NCBI RefSeq assembly: GCF_910592395.1
Contig: NC_088315.1
Coordinates: 16,973,808 to 17,037,807, forward strand
Direction of reading: 5' to 3'
DNA: 64,000 nucleotides
From: Lineus longissimus
Lineage: Eukaryota; Nemertea; Pilidiophora; Heteronemertea; Lineidae
Position 1 is the stretch's first letter; each line of letters starts with the position of its first letter. The position numbers and the translations under genes are program-made. This document shows positions 21,288 through 34,200 of the stretch, in pieces. The notes beneath the pieces were generated by a model. It did not search any database and was not told the origin of the DNA. It saw nothing but the letters and a program-made list of their open reading frames with translations.

Positions 21288-22058
21288 CTGAAAAAAGATG
21301 TTGGTGTCAAAAAAGAAAGAAAGCTAACTGAATTCCACTGCTGATCGTCATTTTGGACGTGCATCACATTGATATGTACAGTTGTATCTCTTATCAATAT
21401 CAAAACACCTGCAATACATACTACCATAAAACACATGCATCTGACACCAAGTGATTAGAGTGTAAAATCGCCTGTGACCGCAGAGGTGGCACCCAACATG
21501 TACATGTACTAGATTGACACAATGGCATATTTTGTGACATCTTGACGGAAACAGGGGCCACATTCACTTTCACATTCACTCTTAAGTCACCAAATAACTG
21601 TCCAGTACCGTACTTCTGAGGAGTTGTATGAATGGAAATCGCACTCAGAAATCTTAGACTTGAGGTTTTGAATGTAAATTTCAGTGTTCACCCCGAAGGA
21701 GGCAGCCAATGAAAAAGCGAGTTTCGATTTCGAATTCGTTGCTGCAACGTTGTTGAAATTCGTTGAGATTCAATGCAAGCGATGCTCCGATTGGGCGCAA
21801 TTCTTACTGTGCTGGCACTTCACCAAAATTTGTGGGCGAATGTACATGTCTCAGGGGTTTGTGTGGCTGTTAGAAGCGAACTTACAGCAACCCCTGATTT
21901 CCTCAAGATGATTTTGTGTCAGTATGCCTTTTGTACCGTTTTCACGGAAACGTGATCGCGCAAATATACGCAAGGGAGTCATCTTGCTGAACATATTGTG
22001 TGGACTGGTGTTCATATCAGTTTTGATCGATATTACTTCCGTTGTCTCTTATAGAAAA
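21022..22058. repeat. Segmental duplicate block P2
   Basis: Direct copy of 5460-6545. It joins block L2 without interruption at about 22058, showing that P-L is the original order and that the 5.2 kb between P1 and L1 is inserted. Confidence 0.8.
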
Positions 22059-22193
22059 TACAGTAGCCCACATTGGACTGCCCTTAGTCCATCATATTTG
22101 ATGTCGTTTGAAACATGGCTGATGGTCGTTCTAAATTTGAGCATTGCGCGGCCGGGCGTTTAAAACAAGGCGGTCCTTTTTTATGCATGCATG

Positions 22194-23024
22194 TCAGCTT
22201 TGACTAGAATTCCACTGTGCGCCGCGTGTGTAGTGGGATATGCAAGGAGGAGTGACTGATCCTTGTCTCCAATATTGTTCAAACCAACCTGAAATCCACT
22301 GCCAGTAGGATGCAATATTGGCTGCAGTGAGTATCCTATTCGATACCAAGACCTTGGTAACGTAATGAGTTCCGAACACATGGCAAAATGGTAGTCTGCT
22401 TCCAAAACGTAAATAGAGGTCTTTCAGTAGTTGAGCATATTCCAGTCTCACGTTTTGAACGATATTTATTGTTTTGCCTAATCGGAAATGTAGACACGGG
22501 GCCAAAGGGTCTAGAAGTAGGCCTACGTGAATCCGTACCCACTGATTGATGAGACATTTTTGTAACATGATATTTTCGCCAGGTTTTTCATGCCCATTCG
22601 AATCGAATGAATCTCCCCCCTTGTACAGAGTCAGTTCACATCGAACTCTACCCTGCTTTATCTTTGTTATCTTCATACAAATGTTAAGTGCTATGTAGCC
22701 TGATTTCCACAACCTGAATTCGACAATTGAATAGATTCTTGGCGTATCATTGAAAAGAAAGAAAGCAAGGAATGCAAGGGTCAGTGTAGGGGAGGGCATG
22801 CGTAGGTATACTGATAGGCAATGACCCTTTTTCGCCTTACATGTTAATTCTTTGGCATCTTGTATGCCGCCGGGACCGTCCACCAAACGGGCTATTCCTG
22901 TCCAAGAATGTCGATCTCCAACTATATTATCATCAACGTTAAACCTGTCGAATGGCCAATACCACAAACTGGAGCTCGCCCCAGATACTATTTCAAGTGA
23001 AATCGTTGCCAATGTCAACGCCAT
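22194..23024 (-). CDS. LamG-like secreted protein, copy L2
   Basis: 276 codons from the ATG at 23024, with the same signal-like start (MALTLATISLEIVSGASSS) as L1. It keeps SLWYWPFDRFNVDDNIVGD, the hydrophobic PTLTLAFLAFFLFND, NQWVRIHVGLLLD, LHFRLG and the closing VSNRILTAANIASYWQW, the last being the clearest LamG-type end. A 4-residue insertion (KAKK for K) sits after ELTC. It reads on 28 residues beyond the L1 stop (…SVTPPCISHYTRG…). It is the most complete copy. Sugar or protein binding outside the cell is inferred from the fold; the ligand is unknown. Confidence 0.6.
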   Translation of the reverse strand: MALTLATISLEIVSGASSSLWYWPFDRFNVDDNIVGDRHSWTGIARLVDGPGGIQDAKELTCKAKKGHCLSVYLRMPSPTLTLAFLAFFLFNDTPRIYSIVEFRLWKSGYIALNICMKITKIKQGRVRCELTLYKGGDSFDSNGHEKPGENIMLQKCLINQWVRIHVGLLLDPLAPCLHFRLGKTINIVQNVRLEYAQLLKDLYLRFGSRLPFCHVFGTHYVTKVLVSNRILTAANIASYWQWISGWFEQYWRQGSVTPPCISHYTRGAQWNSSQS

Positions 23025-25220
23025 TACAGTTGAGTACTTCAATCCCTCACGTGATTTTCAAGCTTTGAGTTTCTTAAAGGGTCACTAGGGGGTTGTCTCC
23101 ATTCTTGCAAAGCTGCTCACAAAATCTATCATAGATGCAGTTATCCCTTCCATGCAAAAGTAAACGCATACACGCAAAAATGTAATACCAGAGCTGATTC
23201 AGGCGATGACGCAGCATGTATAGCACGAGAAACACTTTGAGTAGCCAACCAAATAACTTCTAACTTGATATCACGTCTGATCGTAAACATGGATACAGAG
23301 ATAACTGACACGAACATACAAAAATAAATTCTTTGTCGCTAATTTCAATGTGATATTTTGCCACCTGCTATCGATAGCACCACTATAAAGAATTCCACGT
23401 GGCTGTCGTTTAATCCTGATGGCAATTTTTAATTGCAGTCAATAATCATGCAACAAATCGTAAATCTTTGCCATTGATAAATGTCGTATAGAACATTTTA
23501 ATGCTTATTGTTTTTTGGCCACGTTAGGGAAATTGATATTTTTGATCACAGCAATATTATACCAAAAGGCCAAGAGCGAGAATTCAACCTATAAACGGCT
23601 GAGATTGCTGTTCATATGATTACCAGAGGAAAATTAAAATCATCATGTTAATCACTAATTGAATGCAGATGCTCATGACATGTGATAGCGAGTGAAGTCA
23701 TCAATATTATCAAGCATAGAATATGCATGTATGTAAACTGTCATGAGCTAATCACAAAGCTTTTATTGTGTGATCAGGGGTCAAAAAGAGTAGTGAGGAG
23801 CAGTACTTCAAACGAGAGCGGAACATGGCATGTATTAAAAATTGAAAATTCAGTATGCAATCCTTTACTATAATACTAAACCGCTAAATATGCAATAACA
23901 GAATCACTCAATTTCGACTAGGAACACATCAAAACATACTACATTAGCAAATGTATAGCAGGTCGAGGTTTAATTCAATGCTGAAATTTTATTTCAAATT
24001 AACTTTCTGGAATTCCAAATTAACCCGCTCGCGTCCAACTCTCGATCGTGCCCGAACTCGGCCCATATGACAGAGGTATACCTATATTATAGTGCGATGA
24101 GTAATTAAAATCGCCTTTTAAAACACATGTTGGTGTATAAAACACCACAAATTATGATGTTTTCATGGATTACGATGATTGAAATTCCTTAATCGTCGTC
24201 AAAATAGACGTAATACGCTCTTTAAAGAATCTATTTGTTATGTTGTTACGCCATTGCAGCTTCAACGATACGCACAAAAGGCAGCCAACATATGACACAC
24301 AAGAACCTTGTCCGCAGACTGCAATATTGAAATGTTAGACCTACGTTATATAAAGAAATTGATATATTATATATATCATAAAGTCTTATCTCCGTCATGA
24401 ATATTAATTTTCCCGTTTTTCAAACGTTTGGACAATGCAATCTTTTATCCACCATGCTTCAATGGATGTTCAAATTAATTTCATCACTTGAAGATTTGAT
24501 CAACTCACCACAACTGTTGACACAAGAACCTGAAACGGGTAAATTCCAAACGCCAAAACTGGGGGGGGGGGGGGGGGGGCGGGAAAACAAAGACGAAGAG
24601 AGAACCACGTCGAAGCTGCCACAGCAAGGAGAGCCTAATACCATTAGGCTCCGCGTAGCCTCTGCCGGAGGCTTAATTCTAAACGATATTATTATCGCAA
24701 TCCTTGCCCAGAATTTTGAAAAATACGAATCTTCGGCTAGGAATAATTTTTAGTGTTTTAATGACGCAAACATATTTCTTACAGTTGGTTTTTCATTTGT
24801 TTGTTTTTCATTCGTCTGTTTCAGTCAATAACTACACATTGATTGTTAGTATGGACAAGCAGATTTAAATCGATAAAATATTCCACCTTTGAAAATCGAT
24901 GACCAACTTCTGTTATACACGCTGTCCCTACGCTCCCGCCATGTCGACAGTGTGTAACGTAACCACTATTGGCCAGTTCCGGCACTCTCTCTGTAATGTA
25001 ATCAAGGGTGTGGTTGTATCACTCTTTAATAAGGAAAGAAGTTATGACGTCATTCGTCGCGAGAGTTACTTGTATCGCAAGTGATGTAAGCGTTTTAGCA
25101 AAATAATGAGCACTCCCTGGCCGGAAGTAGCAGACCACATTCCCGTTGTCCAATTGCATGCCAGTGCATTTCATCGTGTTTCTGAATAGGCATAGAAACC
25201 GCTTTCGGGGTTTCCCCTAT

Positions 25221-25739
25221 TCATTGCACGAAGCGCAATGATTGCGCCAAATACAGTAGGCCGAGGACATGTCTATACCCAGTCTCGCTGTTGGCGAAAA
25301 GGACTACGTTGGTTTCGACGCTTGTGTCGAATGGATCCAGAATGACTTCCCAAAATATTGTTGAAGTGGCAAACAGATAATAACGGCGAAGAGGATGATG
25401 CTGGGCACGCTGAAAGGATGTAATGTTGTAGCCCGCGATGCAGAGAGCTTTGGCCTGCACGAGTGGTGTTGACACAGATGGCTCACGACCGTATTGCTTG
25501 GCGGGATGTGGTGGCACAGTTGACATAGAAATGTCAAGTTGCTGGAGTGCGTGAGTCGAAATGCAAGTGGGGATCACTACTCTCACAAAAGATGCGCTGC
25601 TGGAAATAACCCTTTGACAAAGCCTTTTTGTAATTGCATTGATTCCAATGTGTATAGGCTTATATATACACTTTTTATTTCGAATAATGAAACAATAACA
25701 TGTTTCGTGCAAATGAAAATCAATAGCGTTCATAATCAA
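25221..25739 (-). other. Conserved open block of unknown meaning, copy in L2
   Basis: The longest version of the block (172 codons): …ISTHALQQLDISMSTVPPHP, then QHHPLRRYYLF, then FWEVILDPFDTSVETNVV. The corresponding L0 frame is open with about one substitution in five residues; the L1 frame is broken. It may be an exon of the LamG/PAN genes lying upstream of the LamG ORF, or non-coding. No family is recognised. Confidence 0.25.
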
Positions 25740-26768
25740 TACAGTGTAATACTCTAACCTTGAAATCTCATCTTTTCCATTCTACAAGCCGTGACATGTT
25801 ACGCTGCGGATAAAAATATCCGGTTCAAATCAAAATTAACCAAAAGGGATACACCAACATTGCAAATGCATGAAGATATTCCTGTTGTAAAGATATTGAA
25901 ATAATGTCTTATTAACCGTCCATACTCCTTGCGCAGTGATATTAGTGTGATGAAGTGGTACAACTCTCACTGCTTAAACTGGCCGCCATTGCAGTCTGAA
26001 TGTGCGGAAATCGCTCATCCACGAAACTACAAGACTTTTTGTGGCTTTTTTTATTCCAAAACTTTAAAACAGATTGTCATATTGCATTACAAGTCTTTGT
26101 CCGACAACAATTCTTCCTGAAAGAAAATGATTTTGAGAGGTTTTATGCGCACTATTTTGATAGCGTAAAGAAAATTGCTCTGTGGACTGTGATCAGGTTT
26201 GTAGACGATGAATTGAAGCGAGGTTAGTTTTGGCCCTTAAACAATGTGAAACAGATTTAATCGGCTGAAATTGGAATAAAGATTCACTTTAGTCGTATTA
26301 AACAGGGTTACATTACAGCAGACTCGAAGATCTTTAAGTAAATCGCCACATTTACAGCATTTTGTTCGACTATTTTTGCCGTGTACATTTGTGTACATTA
26401 CAAATGCAATACACGTTCAATGGAAGCCAATACTACAGAGAATATGCTTATCGCTTTGAAAATTATCGCTGCTTTAGAAAATGACTCTCGTTCTGAATAT
26501 TGACTGTATGGCCTTGTTTCAAACGCTTTGACAGTGCGTAATTTTTTCTTGTCCGCTTAAATATAGCTTTCTCATGGCCATTTGGTGGTTCTTGAAGAGT
26601 TAAAGATGGTACATGTGCATTAAGAATCAGTCAAAAATACAGAAAATGTGAGACACGAGTTAGCTAAATTGAATAAAGCGGGCAATTCAATTTGCCTTTC
26701 GAGGGACAGAACATGTCGGCACAAAAAGCACCAGTAGTAGAGCCAACGTGTCATCGTACCAAAATAGG

Positions 26769-27095
26769 TTATTGACTTTGCAGTTGATTTTCTGAGATAT
26801 CCATTTCACAGCACAGCGTACACCACATCTTTATCACACATGACACTATACAGATGTATGATGGATCCCATCCTGTTTCCATAAATGATGTAAAGGTCCT
26901 AAATCCCTCCAGCCAGACTCCACTGGATGGATCGATAGCGCCGCTGATGTAGGTCTCCTGATTCATGACCAGCTCTCGAGATGCTGGCAACGGACGCTTA
27001 CGGTAGAATTTGTAGACTATATGCGACCATTGATTCTTTGAAGGGTTGTGATTTTGGCTGTGTTGAAGAACATCGTAATCTTGAATTTTGAACAC
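26769..27095 (-). other. Possible exon, unrecognised
   Basis: The minus strand is open for 108 codons with NPSKNQWSHIVYKFYRKR and MNQETYISGAIDPSSG. The homologous stretch in L1 (about 18424-18700) has a stop and a frameshift soon after ASREL. If coding, it is intact only in L2. It could equally be chance. Confidence 0.2.
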
Positions 27096-27309
27096 GTACT
27101 AATATTTTAGATTGTGTACAGCGCTTGTCTTCTCAGCTGCAGTTTGTCATACCCCAGCTATTGGCATGTGCACTGTATATTGAGATTCGAGCTCTACTCC
27201 CTGGGGAGCATACACGTATTACCGAGCTACATGTACTCAGCGCTCATCACTGACATTGACATTTTGATATCTCTGCCAGGCCGACGATCTGCCCTTGGGT
27301 GGAAGAGAA

Positions 27310-27445
27310 ACAAGTAGGGTCAAGTGCCTTACCAAAGGACACAAAGGCAAACAGCACTCACAACTGATAATTTCGAGAGTCGAACCCACAAGCTCATGAT
27401 TATGAGCTCGGGTCTCTGGCCATTATGATCCACAATGAAACTATT
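27310..27445. repeat. SINE-like repeat piece, copy in L2
   Basis: Counterpart of 18925-19065 and better preserved. Read on the minus strand it has GAGCTTGTGGGTTCGACTC, a good tRNA-type box B, and on the plus strand GCCTTACCAAAGGACAC. Confidence 0.5.
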
Positions 27446-28590
27446 CCACTACCGATCCCTTTAATTGGTTGGGGCTAAAAGCAGGGACCTGAAGGTTAAA
27501 ATAATTAGTGATCTCCAGGTGACTAATATGCATCAGTTCAAAATGGCGGCTGTAATGGAATCCAAGATCCACTTGGGGCAATTTAGCACCATGATAGGTC
27601 AAGCACTTGTATTAAACCAATCGGCTTGCGATTGCACACGAAAATAGTTCAGTTTGAGATCAATGCGTGATTTCACCATATCAGTTGAAAGGTATTTTCA
27701 ATTTAGAATATATAGTTTTTCTTAAATTGAGAATAAAAAAATGATGAGGTTTCAGTCCAAGTGGCTTACTTTCGTGACTTTGGGGCTCAAATGAACCCGT
27801 CGTGGTCAAAAAGCTGATTCGTGGGTCAAAAATCACACACCCTTACTTCAGACAATATTGACAATTGATTATAATATTATACGCATATTAGGATATAAAC
27901 ATGTACATTAAAATGCTGCCGTGACACGACATTGCCATATTTGATGCTTTCCCTTCGAGATGCACCACGCTAAGCTTGAATAGACTGTATACGTATACAG
28001 TACAGCAATGTGTTTCTACTGATGTCTTTGCATCATCTAGCACATGCAAATTTTCAACTGTTAATTGCTCCGTAAATCGGTCTGATATAATGTGTCAATG
28101 CCTAATTATCTTTTATATGATGTCATTTGCATTGTCAATGGTCTGAAAACTTCCTTTATTGTTTGAAAAGAATAAGGTTAGCAGTATGCACCATCCCTTT
28201 TTTTGAGAATCATTAAAGCATTATGGTGCCTGTACATCATGTACATGATGTACATGACGTAGATGATGTACATGGCGAAAGAGTTATGTTTTCAAAACGT
28301 TTTGCTCCGACCAACATGTATGAAAACCGAAATGGTGCAGACTGTCAAGTGAATATACTGTAAACGGAGTTAAAGTACCATTTGCACTATTTTACAACGC
28401 CCTGTAAAAGCCAACATTTTTTGAAAACATTAACATTTCATGATTTTTAATTTCTAGGAAAATTCTTGCGGTTATTCCAAAAAATCATTTACTTTCGACA
28501 TCCACGAAAGTAAAATGCCCGCGATTTGTGTTTGCTACCATTACTTTTACAAATTGGCATGTTTGGAATATTCTTATTTCGTGTTTTTTT

Positions 28591-31110
28591 ATTCTCCAGC
28601 GCAATCTCATAGAAATATTTTCGCCATTTTTATCGACCGCGAAACGAGATTATTCGCGATTTACGTTGTATATATACTCTACCCTCGTCTGTTTATGGGT
28701 ACTTTCAAATTATGCAGGTAGGCCTCCAGGCCCAGCCCCTGCCGGTGTCATTCAGGTATGGAACTATTCTCGGCCATTGATGTGCATTCAACTGGCGCTG
28801 ACCAAGGCATTTGTGGCAAGCGCTGGCCCTGTCATCATTCGCGATTTCTTATACAGCGTGCGCCAGAAATAATGAATCATTGTACTGTGAACTTGGGGCT
28901 CTATAGTCAAATTCATCAGTATTCTTCAACAATGAAGAGGACTTTAAAGACCTAATTTTATTCGGTAGCTTCCGAAGGGTCCTGCATGGTCCTGCCGACC
29001 GCTGAGCATCCAAGATGAGGCGATCGTCTGCGGTGCAAAGAAGAGCATTGCGGAAATAGACATTATGGAGTAGGCCTTCATCAACTGGGATTGTGACTTC
29101 AGCCTTCGAGTAACTGCAGAGCAGGGACGTAGCTATCGCCCGGGGGGAAAATCTTTTGCCACTTTCTTGCCAAGACTTGAATGAAAAACACTTTTGAGGG
29201 GCATTTGCCACCCCCCCCCCCCCCCCCCCCCCCCGCTAACTACGCTCCTGTGCGGTCTTGTGCCAATTTTGACTGTTCAAAAGAAGTGCAGAAGTGACGC
29301 GGTTCAAAATTGAGCGGTAAACAGTTCCCTCACCTATCGTTGACTGCGGTACATGATTTTTGACACACCCTGTATGAAAGCACACTTCCAGTCTGACTTT
29401 TAATAGAACCACGTGTGCCTGGATTCCCGAATGGCCCCTTTTTCGTGGACTAAATACTGTTTCATAACCACGGTACGCCGCAAACCGCAAACGTTTACCA
29501 AGCCCGGCGAACCAGCAATCACAAATGGGCCTCTTTGTCAAACAAAATCCATGTAGTAATGTGGGAGGTACTACTGATTTTTAATGAGGTACCCATAAAC
29601 AGACGAGGGTAGAGTAGATCCATATAGCTATGACACGTTCAACGGCACCTGAAACTGAGTAAGATGACGATATTGTTATAAAAAAATAAAGAGCACTATC
29701 TTTAGCTTCCGACATGATCGAGCCCATAAAATCATTCAAGGACCAACCAGCATTGCCAGCATTCTCTACAGGTGATTATGACTTCAGTGCATACACATTG
29801 CTAACAGCCTCGATGGGTGTGGTACTTCACCGATATCACACCTGTAGATAATAGATTAGCACAATGATTACTAACACTACAGCAAACAGTGAACGTATCA
29901 CACTTCAAAAACCTGTAAGATAAGGTGATACAATTATTGTCTCGGTACAATTATAGCCTCTGTGGGCATTCGTGTGCACTACCAGCTTGTTCTACAGTGA
30001 AGGATTCATCTACTTTGATTATATTCTGCCGAACGCCTGCTGGTGTTTTATAAGAGAGATAATACGAAGTTTTCGCAAAGCCCCCGAAACTTGCGCCAAC
30101 GCGAAGGCCTGTTACTTGTTCGGTATCGTGTTCAGGAAGTTGAATAATTGTACAGGGACAATAGTTGTACCACTTTACTTTATGAGATGTATAGGGTGAA
30201 TTCCATTTGCAATGTTTAGCCTGCCTCTGGTCTAGATCTCTGCATGCTAAATCCAAAAACTAGACATTCCGTTTATATAGTTTTTGTTAAGAGATATTTG
30301 GTTCGGCATCAATATTAATGGAAGTCAACCATTTTAATGTTGTAGAATGGTTTTTAACTGTCTACTTGACAATTAAACGTTTGAAGAGTTTATTTTAATA
30401 CTTTCGTCAGCGGAGCACGCTCTGTAACCGCGTGTGTTAGATGGCTGGAACTTGGTGTGGTGGTGCATTGGCGGCGTACAAGACTTTGAATCAATCGATA
30501 GAGATTCGAAAACAACATGTCCTGATGTTGGTGTCCTGATGTTACGCATCTACGAATCTACTGAGTGACAATTTGGTCAAAGATTTGTTAAGTGCATGTA
30601 GTAGAGGCTCATTAATGTAGCTTGATCCGTGTACTCTAGATGGCCACACTCCACGTTCCCTTTTCCATAAAAAATCAGAAGTTGATAACCCAGAACCGAC
30701 CTTTTTTCTCAAAAGTTGAATGTCTCTTACTTGCAGACTCTGCAGCATGGTTCTCACCACTTATGTAACAGTACAATTTTTTCCGACTATTCAGCCGACC
30801 GTGGTATTGATTCAAAGTATTCAGAGCAGCAGATGCCTACACGCAGGTGTAATTTTCCTTTTTTGGCTATATGGGTTACATTTCAGGCGGCCATCTTGGA
30901 AATAATGGAGTTACCATTTTAGCAACAGTTGGGTATTGAGCTAGAGAAATGATGGTATGCGCATCTAATAAGGCTGCACTAGATATCATTCGGGAGTTTG
31001 GCTTTTCAACATGTTTAAGGTCACAGAGGTCAGAGTTTGCTGTTCGAGGTCACAAATTTCAGACAGATCGATCATAAGCTAAAACCAAGTAAATTTTTTT
31101 ATATTTTCAG
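28591..31110. other. Intergenic region upstream of the LIM gene
   Basis: Apart from the MITE at 29122-29250 I see no exon or repeat I can support. The promoter and any 5' non-coding exon of the LIM gene should lie here or further left. No TATA or initiator is convincing. Confidence 0.4.
29122..29250. mobile_element. 129-bp hAT-like MITE built around a C24 run
   Basis: Ends CAGGGACGTAGCTA and TAACTACGCTCCTG, which are inverted repeats (the second reads CAGGAGCGTAGTTA), each followed inward by G/C runs: CCCGGGGGG on the left and C24 at 29211-29234 on the right. 'CAGG…CGTAGC' ends next to homopolymers are common in hAT-like elements. No exact 8-bp target duplication is seen. Confidence 0.5.
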
Positions 31111-31239
31111 ATTGCTAACCAGTAATGCCGCAGCAGTTTGGCGGGGGTCCTCTATGTGAGGTCTGCGAGAAACCTGTATTCTTCAACGAGGAGCGGAAAC
31201 TTAAAGGCGCTAGCTATCATACTACTTGCTTCAAATGTA
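31111..31239 (+). CDS. LIM gene exon 1: start codon and first half of LIM1
   Basis: The acceptor TATATTTTCAG precedes 31111, so a non-coding exon lies further upstream. The exon has 14 bases of 5' UTR, an ATG at 31125, then [17 protein letters not shown] and the rest of the first zinc finger to CFKC. The donor is GTAAGTA at 31240, phase 1. Confidence 0.9.
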
Positions 31240-34200
31240 GTAAGTATATGTATAGATTATTCATTTAGTTTGACTAGTTTTCGGGTGTAAATTAAAAATA
31301 CAAACATCATATGTTTGGTTATTCTATAAAGGTGGTATACACTTTTTTTGTTTTCATTTGTTTAATCTTAAATCACTCGCAGCCCGTTTACTTCCCTCCG
31401 AATGCATATACCCGTCGTCTACCTTTCCGCCGTCAGCCCAACATCCTCTCCCCAAAAAGGATAACAGTCTTCTCGTGATCTTATCTGCCTCGTCAAGGTC
31501 CTCTCAATAATCCCCTCCCTGACTATGGTAGGTCAAGATCAGTCTCCCCTGCATGAGGTTTAAAAAAACACAACGCTAAGTCAGTTTTAGATCATGCGCC
31601 TGAATGCAAATTTAAATCGGAATACCGTACAAACTGAGGACAATAGTATTAGTTCTCGGCATCTCTAACCGAGAGCAGCACTGGCGAGGAGGATTGCCGC
31701 ACCCAAAGATAATCATCACACAGCTTTGGAAGTGTGAACTCAGAGCTGGGTGATATGTTATTTTTAAGACAGATTTCTTGTTTTGCGTTTCGTTAAGCAA
31801 GTGCTCTTTCTTAAGGATAAGCTCCAGAAAGATGTATCCGACAAATTATTTTAAGATTACACCTTATACCAGTATCAGTACGATAAGTTTTGTTCCTGAG
31901 ATTGTATAACTTGGTAAGTACCAATTTTACAAACTGTAATCATATTAGGATCGAACTACCATCGTTTTATTCTATTCTTTTTAACCAGCTATTTCGATGA
32001 TGGAGATGCCTTAGTTTGCAAAATTAAAGTGGGTTTATGGCACCAGAATAGCAGAAATGGTGAACTAGGAAGTACATGTCTTAAATCATGCCGATCTATA
32101 CCGTCGTTGTGCGTATTATCCGTCCTTCACAATACGATGAGACGGAATGAAGGCATTCAGTAAAAAGTCTTAATTCCAATTTAGGCATTGGTTGTTTTTT
32201 TAATCATCACTATCTTGCCACAGAAACATCACAATTGGAGACTTTTGTATGATGGATTTTCTTCAACGAACCATTTCCGACGTTTTTCCCCTCATTTACT
32301 ATGTAAACTAGTCCTGACATCCTGTTATGAACGGATGCCTATTATCATATGAACTATTTACAAAGATGTTATGGTACATTTTATGTGTAAGATGCCTTAC
32401 ATATTGGATATTCGGCCACTAGGCACAGCTATCTATTTGTGTGAAACACCCCATCAAGCTATACCGTGGCCATTTCGTTCACAGGAGCCTTGGAACCAAA
32501 TCTGAATTCGCTCTGGCCCTGCATGACCAATTATGAGGTAGTCAAACAATGGATAGGCGTTCGCGTTCCCGTTTAGGGGCCTTTGCAAAATCTCCCTATC
32601 AACTGGTCATGCAGGAGTTGGGGCGAATTCAGATTTGATATTCCGACCGGTGCTTATCTCAGACACTAAAAAAACTTGCCATGAATGTATTCTCTTTCTG
32701 CGCTTCCGGTTGTCGGCTATAATAAACACAGCCTCCTCCCAATTCAATTTCTGACGCAAGGTTCGATAGTATACAACTACGTTTTCAATTGACCGGAGCG
32801 ATCGACCATGCACCAAAATAGCTCTCGCAGGGGGCGCATGCTAGACCAGGCTGGATTGGCACCATTAAGGATGCCCTCAAATTTTGATATATTTTTTTAT
32901 ATCAATCTGACTATTTGTGACTTAAGATATCTGTTAACTTTCTGGACATTGTAGATATTATGCACTCGCTTATATGATGTCCTTGGTACACAAGATATAC
33001 CATAAAACATGCTGTAATTATGTCCAATTTAGGGAAGTTATTCCACTACAACTAATTGGCCAATTTTCATAATGAAAAGTATAGCACACAGAAGTGCATG
33101 AGCTGTATGAATGATTGTGAATTCATTTTTTTTGTAAAGCATACAGCATTTTGATTAAGAATAAAGTCATGGTCACTGTAGTTTTTATTTAATTTGTAGC
33201 TAAGAAATGGTTCGCCGTGTTAACTCTTTCAATGAATCAAGGAGAGACGAAATAATTCAATTCAATTTGATATGAGGTGGTAGATGGCTTTACTGCAAAA
33301 TACCAAAGTATCATTATGGGAAAATGTAGTACCAACGCCTTGTTGCCTGGATTAGGAGGCCTGTTAATTGCCTCCTTTGACCGTGTTCACTAAAACACAT
33401 CACAAACAAGAGATTTTTGTCGCTCCAACCTTATAATCGCTGCAATGTGCGACAAAATATCGAGAAAAGATCTGTCGTCTGCGGGTATTAACATGTAATT
33501 GCTGGGTTTAATGTTAATTGCAGTGATGTTTACGGCAAACGAGAAATTTCTGTCGCATGCGGCGATCATTGATGCAGGTCATAGCGAAGGAAAGCGCTCC
33601 TTAAAGGGGCGCTTTAATGACATGACATGGCGGCATATGTTGAGTTTGACAGGATAACAATGCGGAATCTTTAAACATTACGTTTTTTCTCTTCGCCGGT
33701 CTAGGGCTGTCGATCCCCAGGAAAGCTGCTTATAGGGGGGCGATGTTATCAATATTTGTTATCATAATCCTTTGATATGGCAGTTAAACAGTGCCGTGAA
33801 TTTAGGGCTAGGGCCGATCAGGCTTTGTTTAAAGACAACAGACCGTGTATCAGGTATGCGAGAAAAGAGGCAAATAACGCAATGGTCGCATGCGGTGATC
33901 ACTATCGCAGGTTTCAGCGCCAAAAATACTCCTTCACGGGGCGCTTATGACGTGACATGATACAATATGGCTACTTCGACAGAACGCCGCTACCCAGTCA
34001 GTCGCTGTGCTTCTGTTGAGACCTCGGGGGCAATAACTGGCGATGAGGAACCTGCAGAACTATAAATCAAGATGGCAGCACCAGTACTAAAAGGTACACT
34101 CCCAGTGCATTTTCCATTAAAATTACTTTTTGTTGATTTTCTCCCTAAATCTCATCGAAATTGAATTAAGGACCGATAAAACAAAACATTTTTGGTGCTA

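Larger units (their letters stand above)
22060..28590. repeat. Segmental duplicate block L2
   Basis: Copy of 11753-20060 without the transposon. It keeps the empty TA site at about 24080-24085 and has an expanded G18 run (24562-24579) where L1 has G6AG5. Homology fades near 28590. Confidence 0.85.

Noticed and set aside
28227-28272. CRISPR-like or regulatory array of TACATGATG words
   Set aside because: A short, imperfect microsatellite of ACATGTAC type, common in this kind of genome.
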